64,000 nucleotides of DNA from Blautia massiliensis (ex Durand et al. 2017) (lineage in GTDB: Bacteria > Bacillota > Clostridia > Lachnospirales > Lachnospiraceae). This document shows positions 63,062 through 64,000 of the stretch, piece by piece. Where the stretch lies: assembly GCF_001487165.1 (NCBI RefSeq), contig NZ_LN913006.1:991293-1055292 (forward strand), read 5' to 3'. The position numbers and the translations under genes were made by a program. The notes beneath the pieces were generated by a model. It was not told where the DNA came from and did no database searches. It saw only the letters and a list, made by a program, of their open reading frames with translations. The number at the start of each line of letters is the position of its first letter. The first letter of the stretch is position 1.

Positions 63062-63919
63062 TCTTTCATTTATTTTCCGATTCAGAAGTATACGCCATAT
63101 GAAAAGCAAAATATATATAAAGATACTGATGAATATATTATATATGAGGTTGTGCCATTTCATCAATCTTTACAAAAACAATATACCGCTAAGGTTATTT
63201 TGAAATATCATTTTGCAGAATCTGATATTGTAAGAATAGTGAAAAGCATTGTTGATGATATAAAATATTCGAATGTTTATAAAAATGCGGCACAAGAACA
63301 GCGATTAAATGGTTTGCCAGCTAATATGATACGTTGTCATATGGGATATGATGAACAGGATATGGTAAAGTGTAATTTTGCTTGGATTACTATTTGGGTT
63401 GATGATACAATGGATAAAAAGCATTGGTATGGAAACGGAAAAAATTCCGAAATAATAGATGGGATATTTGTAGAAAGACAGATTTCTTATAATGCATTGA
63501 GGATGTTAAATCAGCAGACTGTAACACAAGAAGAATACATTAAACAAGCAAAACAATATTTAAATGAAATAATAGATTGCGCCAATCAATTCATTGCCCA
63601 ATATAGAGAATATTCTAATGATACTATTTCAGAGAACCAATTAGTCGATAATGTACAAATGTTTAACAGACAAATAACATCTTTATATTTTAAAATTACA
63701 GACCTTCCAAGTACACCGCTGAAATGTAATTCCTGGTCAGAATCGATTCAACAAATAGCAGCTACTATTCATGATTTTACATTGTTTTATGGACAAAAAA
63801 CAATGGATACTTGGAGTCAAGAGAATAGAAATCATCTCATGAAAGCATCACTAAAACGATATCAGCAAGAGATTGAACTAGTGAAACAGAAAGAAACAGA
63901 ATTATTGAGTGAAATATAG
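63062..63919 (+). pseudogene. C-terminal part of the caspase-like protein
   Basis: About 285 codons of open frame joined at the left to the IS end, without a start of its own. It begins near FIYFPIQKYTPYEKQN and reads well as a continuation of NITGT before the IS. The body is beta-rich then helical (IIDCANQFIAQYREYSNDT...), ending in a Lys/Glu coiled coil. No domain recognised; possibly the part that links the peptidase to its partners. Frame 2 here versus frame 1 before the IS fits an insertion whose length is not a multiple of three. Confidence 0.65.
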
Positions 63920-64000
63920 GAGTAATGAAAGAGCGAGAGATGTGTTAAGATGACACCTTGCCCTTTATAAAATTTCTTCTTTTCCTAGGGATGCAAGTTG

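Noticed and set aside
63920-64000. Gene at the right window edge
   Set aside because: Only very short frames are seen; nothing can be supported.

Overview
The window looks like the chromosome of a gut-type Lachnospiraceae bacterium (Blautia/Ruminococcus/Dorea-like Clostridia). The grounds are the Rnf operon in the order CDGEAB, a biotin-dependent Na+-pumping decarboxylase cluster, the sporulation gene gerW beside a DUF2953 gene, zinc-type L28, strong AGGAGG ribosome sites, TTG/GTG starts and moderate GC. Genus assignment is inference; no rRNA or tRNA gene was seen.

Positions 1-32300 are mostly core genome: scpA (partial)-scpB, a zinc-dependent phospholipase C-like gene, a D,D-carboxypeptidase, a five-gene Na+ decarboxylase cluster (3418-8646), a flavoprotein, cmk-ispH-rpsA, an RNase H-like gene, rnfCDGEAB (14190-19201), trpS, ruvA/ruvB, zapA, a U32 peptidase, a FtsW/RodA-PBP2 pair, a NUDIX hydrolase, DUF2953-gerW and rpmB. 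Two anomalies stand out. A TnpB-only IS605-type element with a candidate omegaRNA sits between ruvA and ruvB. The last third of ispH is AT-rich and carries an in-frame 9-bp triplication just before an iron-sulfur cysteine codon.

From about 32500 to the end the window is a defence/stress island in three blocks. Block A (32719-35388): a protein of 21-residue repeats, an XRE-like protein, a VWA protein and a membrane zinc-ribbon protein. Block B (35587-55654): a complete type I BREX locus (HTH regulator, brxA, brxB, brxC, pglX, pglZ, brxL) with three insertions. These are a DUF262/ATPase/unknown trio and a Septu ptuAB pair between pglX and pglZ, and a DUF4160 protein plus small membrane protein between pglZ and brxL. 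Block C (55690-63919): a leucine-rich-repeat protein, a GRAM-like protein, a Ser/Thr kinase with zinc ribbon, a TerY-like VWA protein, a PP2C phosphatase, a transglutaminase-like protein, a small membrane protein and a caspase-like peptidase. The kinase/VWA/PP2C set matches the TerY-P triad. The caspase gene appears to be cut in two by an IS200 element.

A 17-bp palindrome (consensus GTCRCCTG-N-YANGCGAC) occurs upstream of the repeat-protein gene, upstream of the block A VWA gene and upstream of the block C GRAM/kinase operon. I infer that blocks A and C are one co-regulated phospho-signalling system, with BREX lying between its halves. The best candidate for an undescribed system is this A+C assembly: VWA, kinase, phosphatase, LRR sensor, transglutaminase and caspase effector. 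The DUF262/ATPase/unknown trio inside BREX is second.
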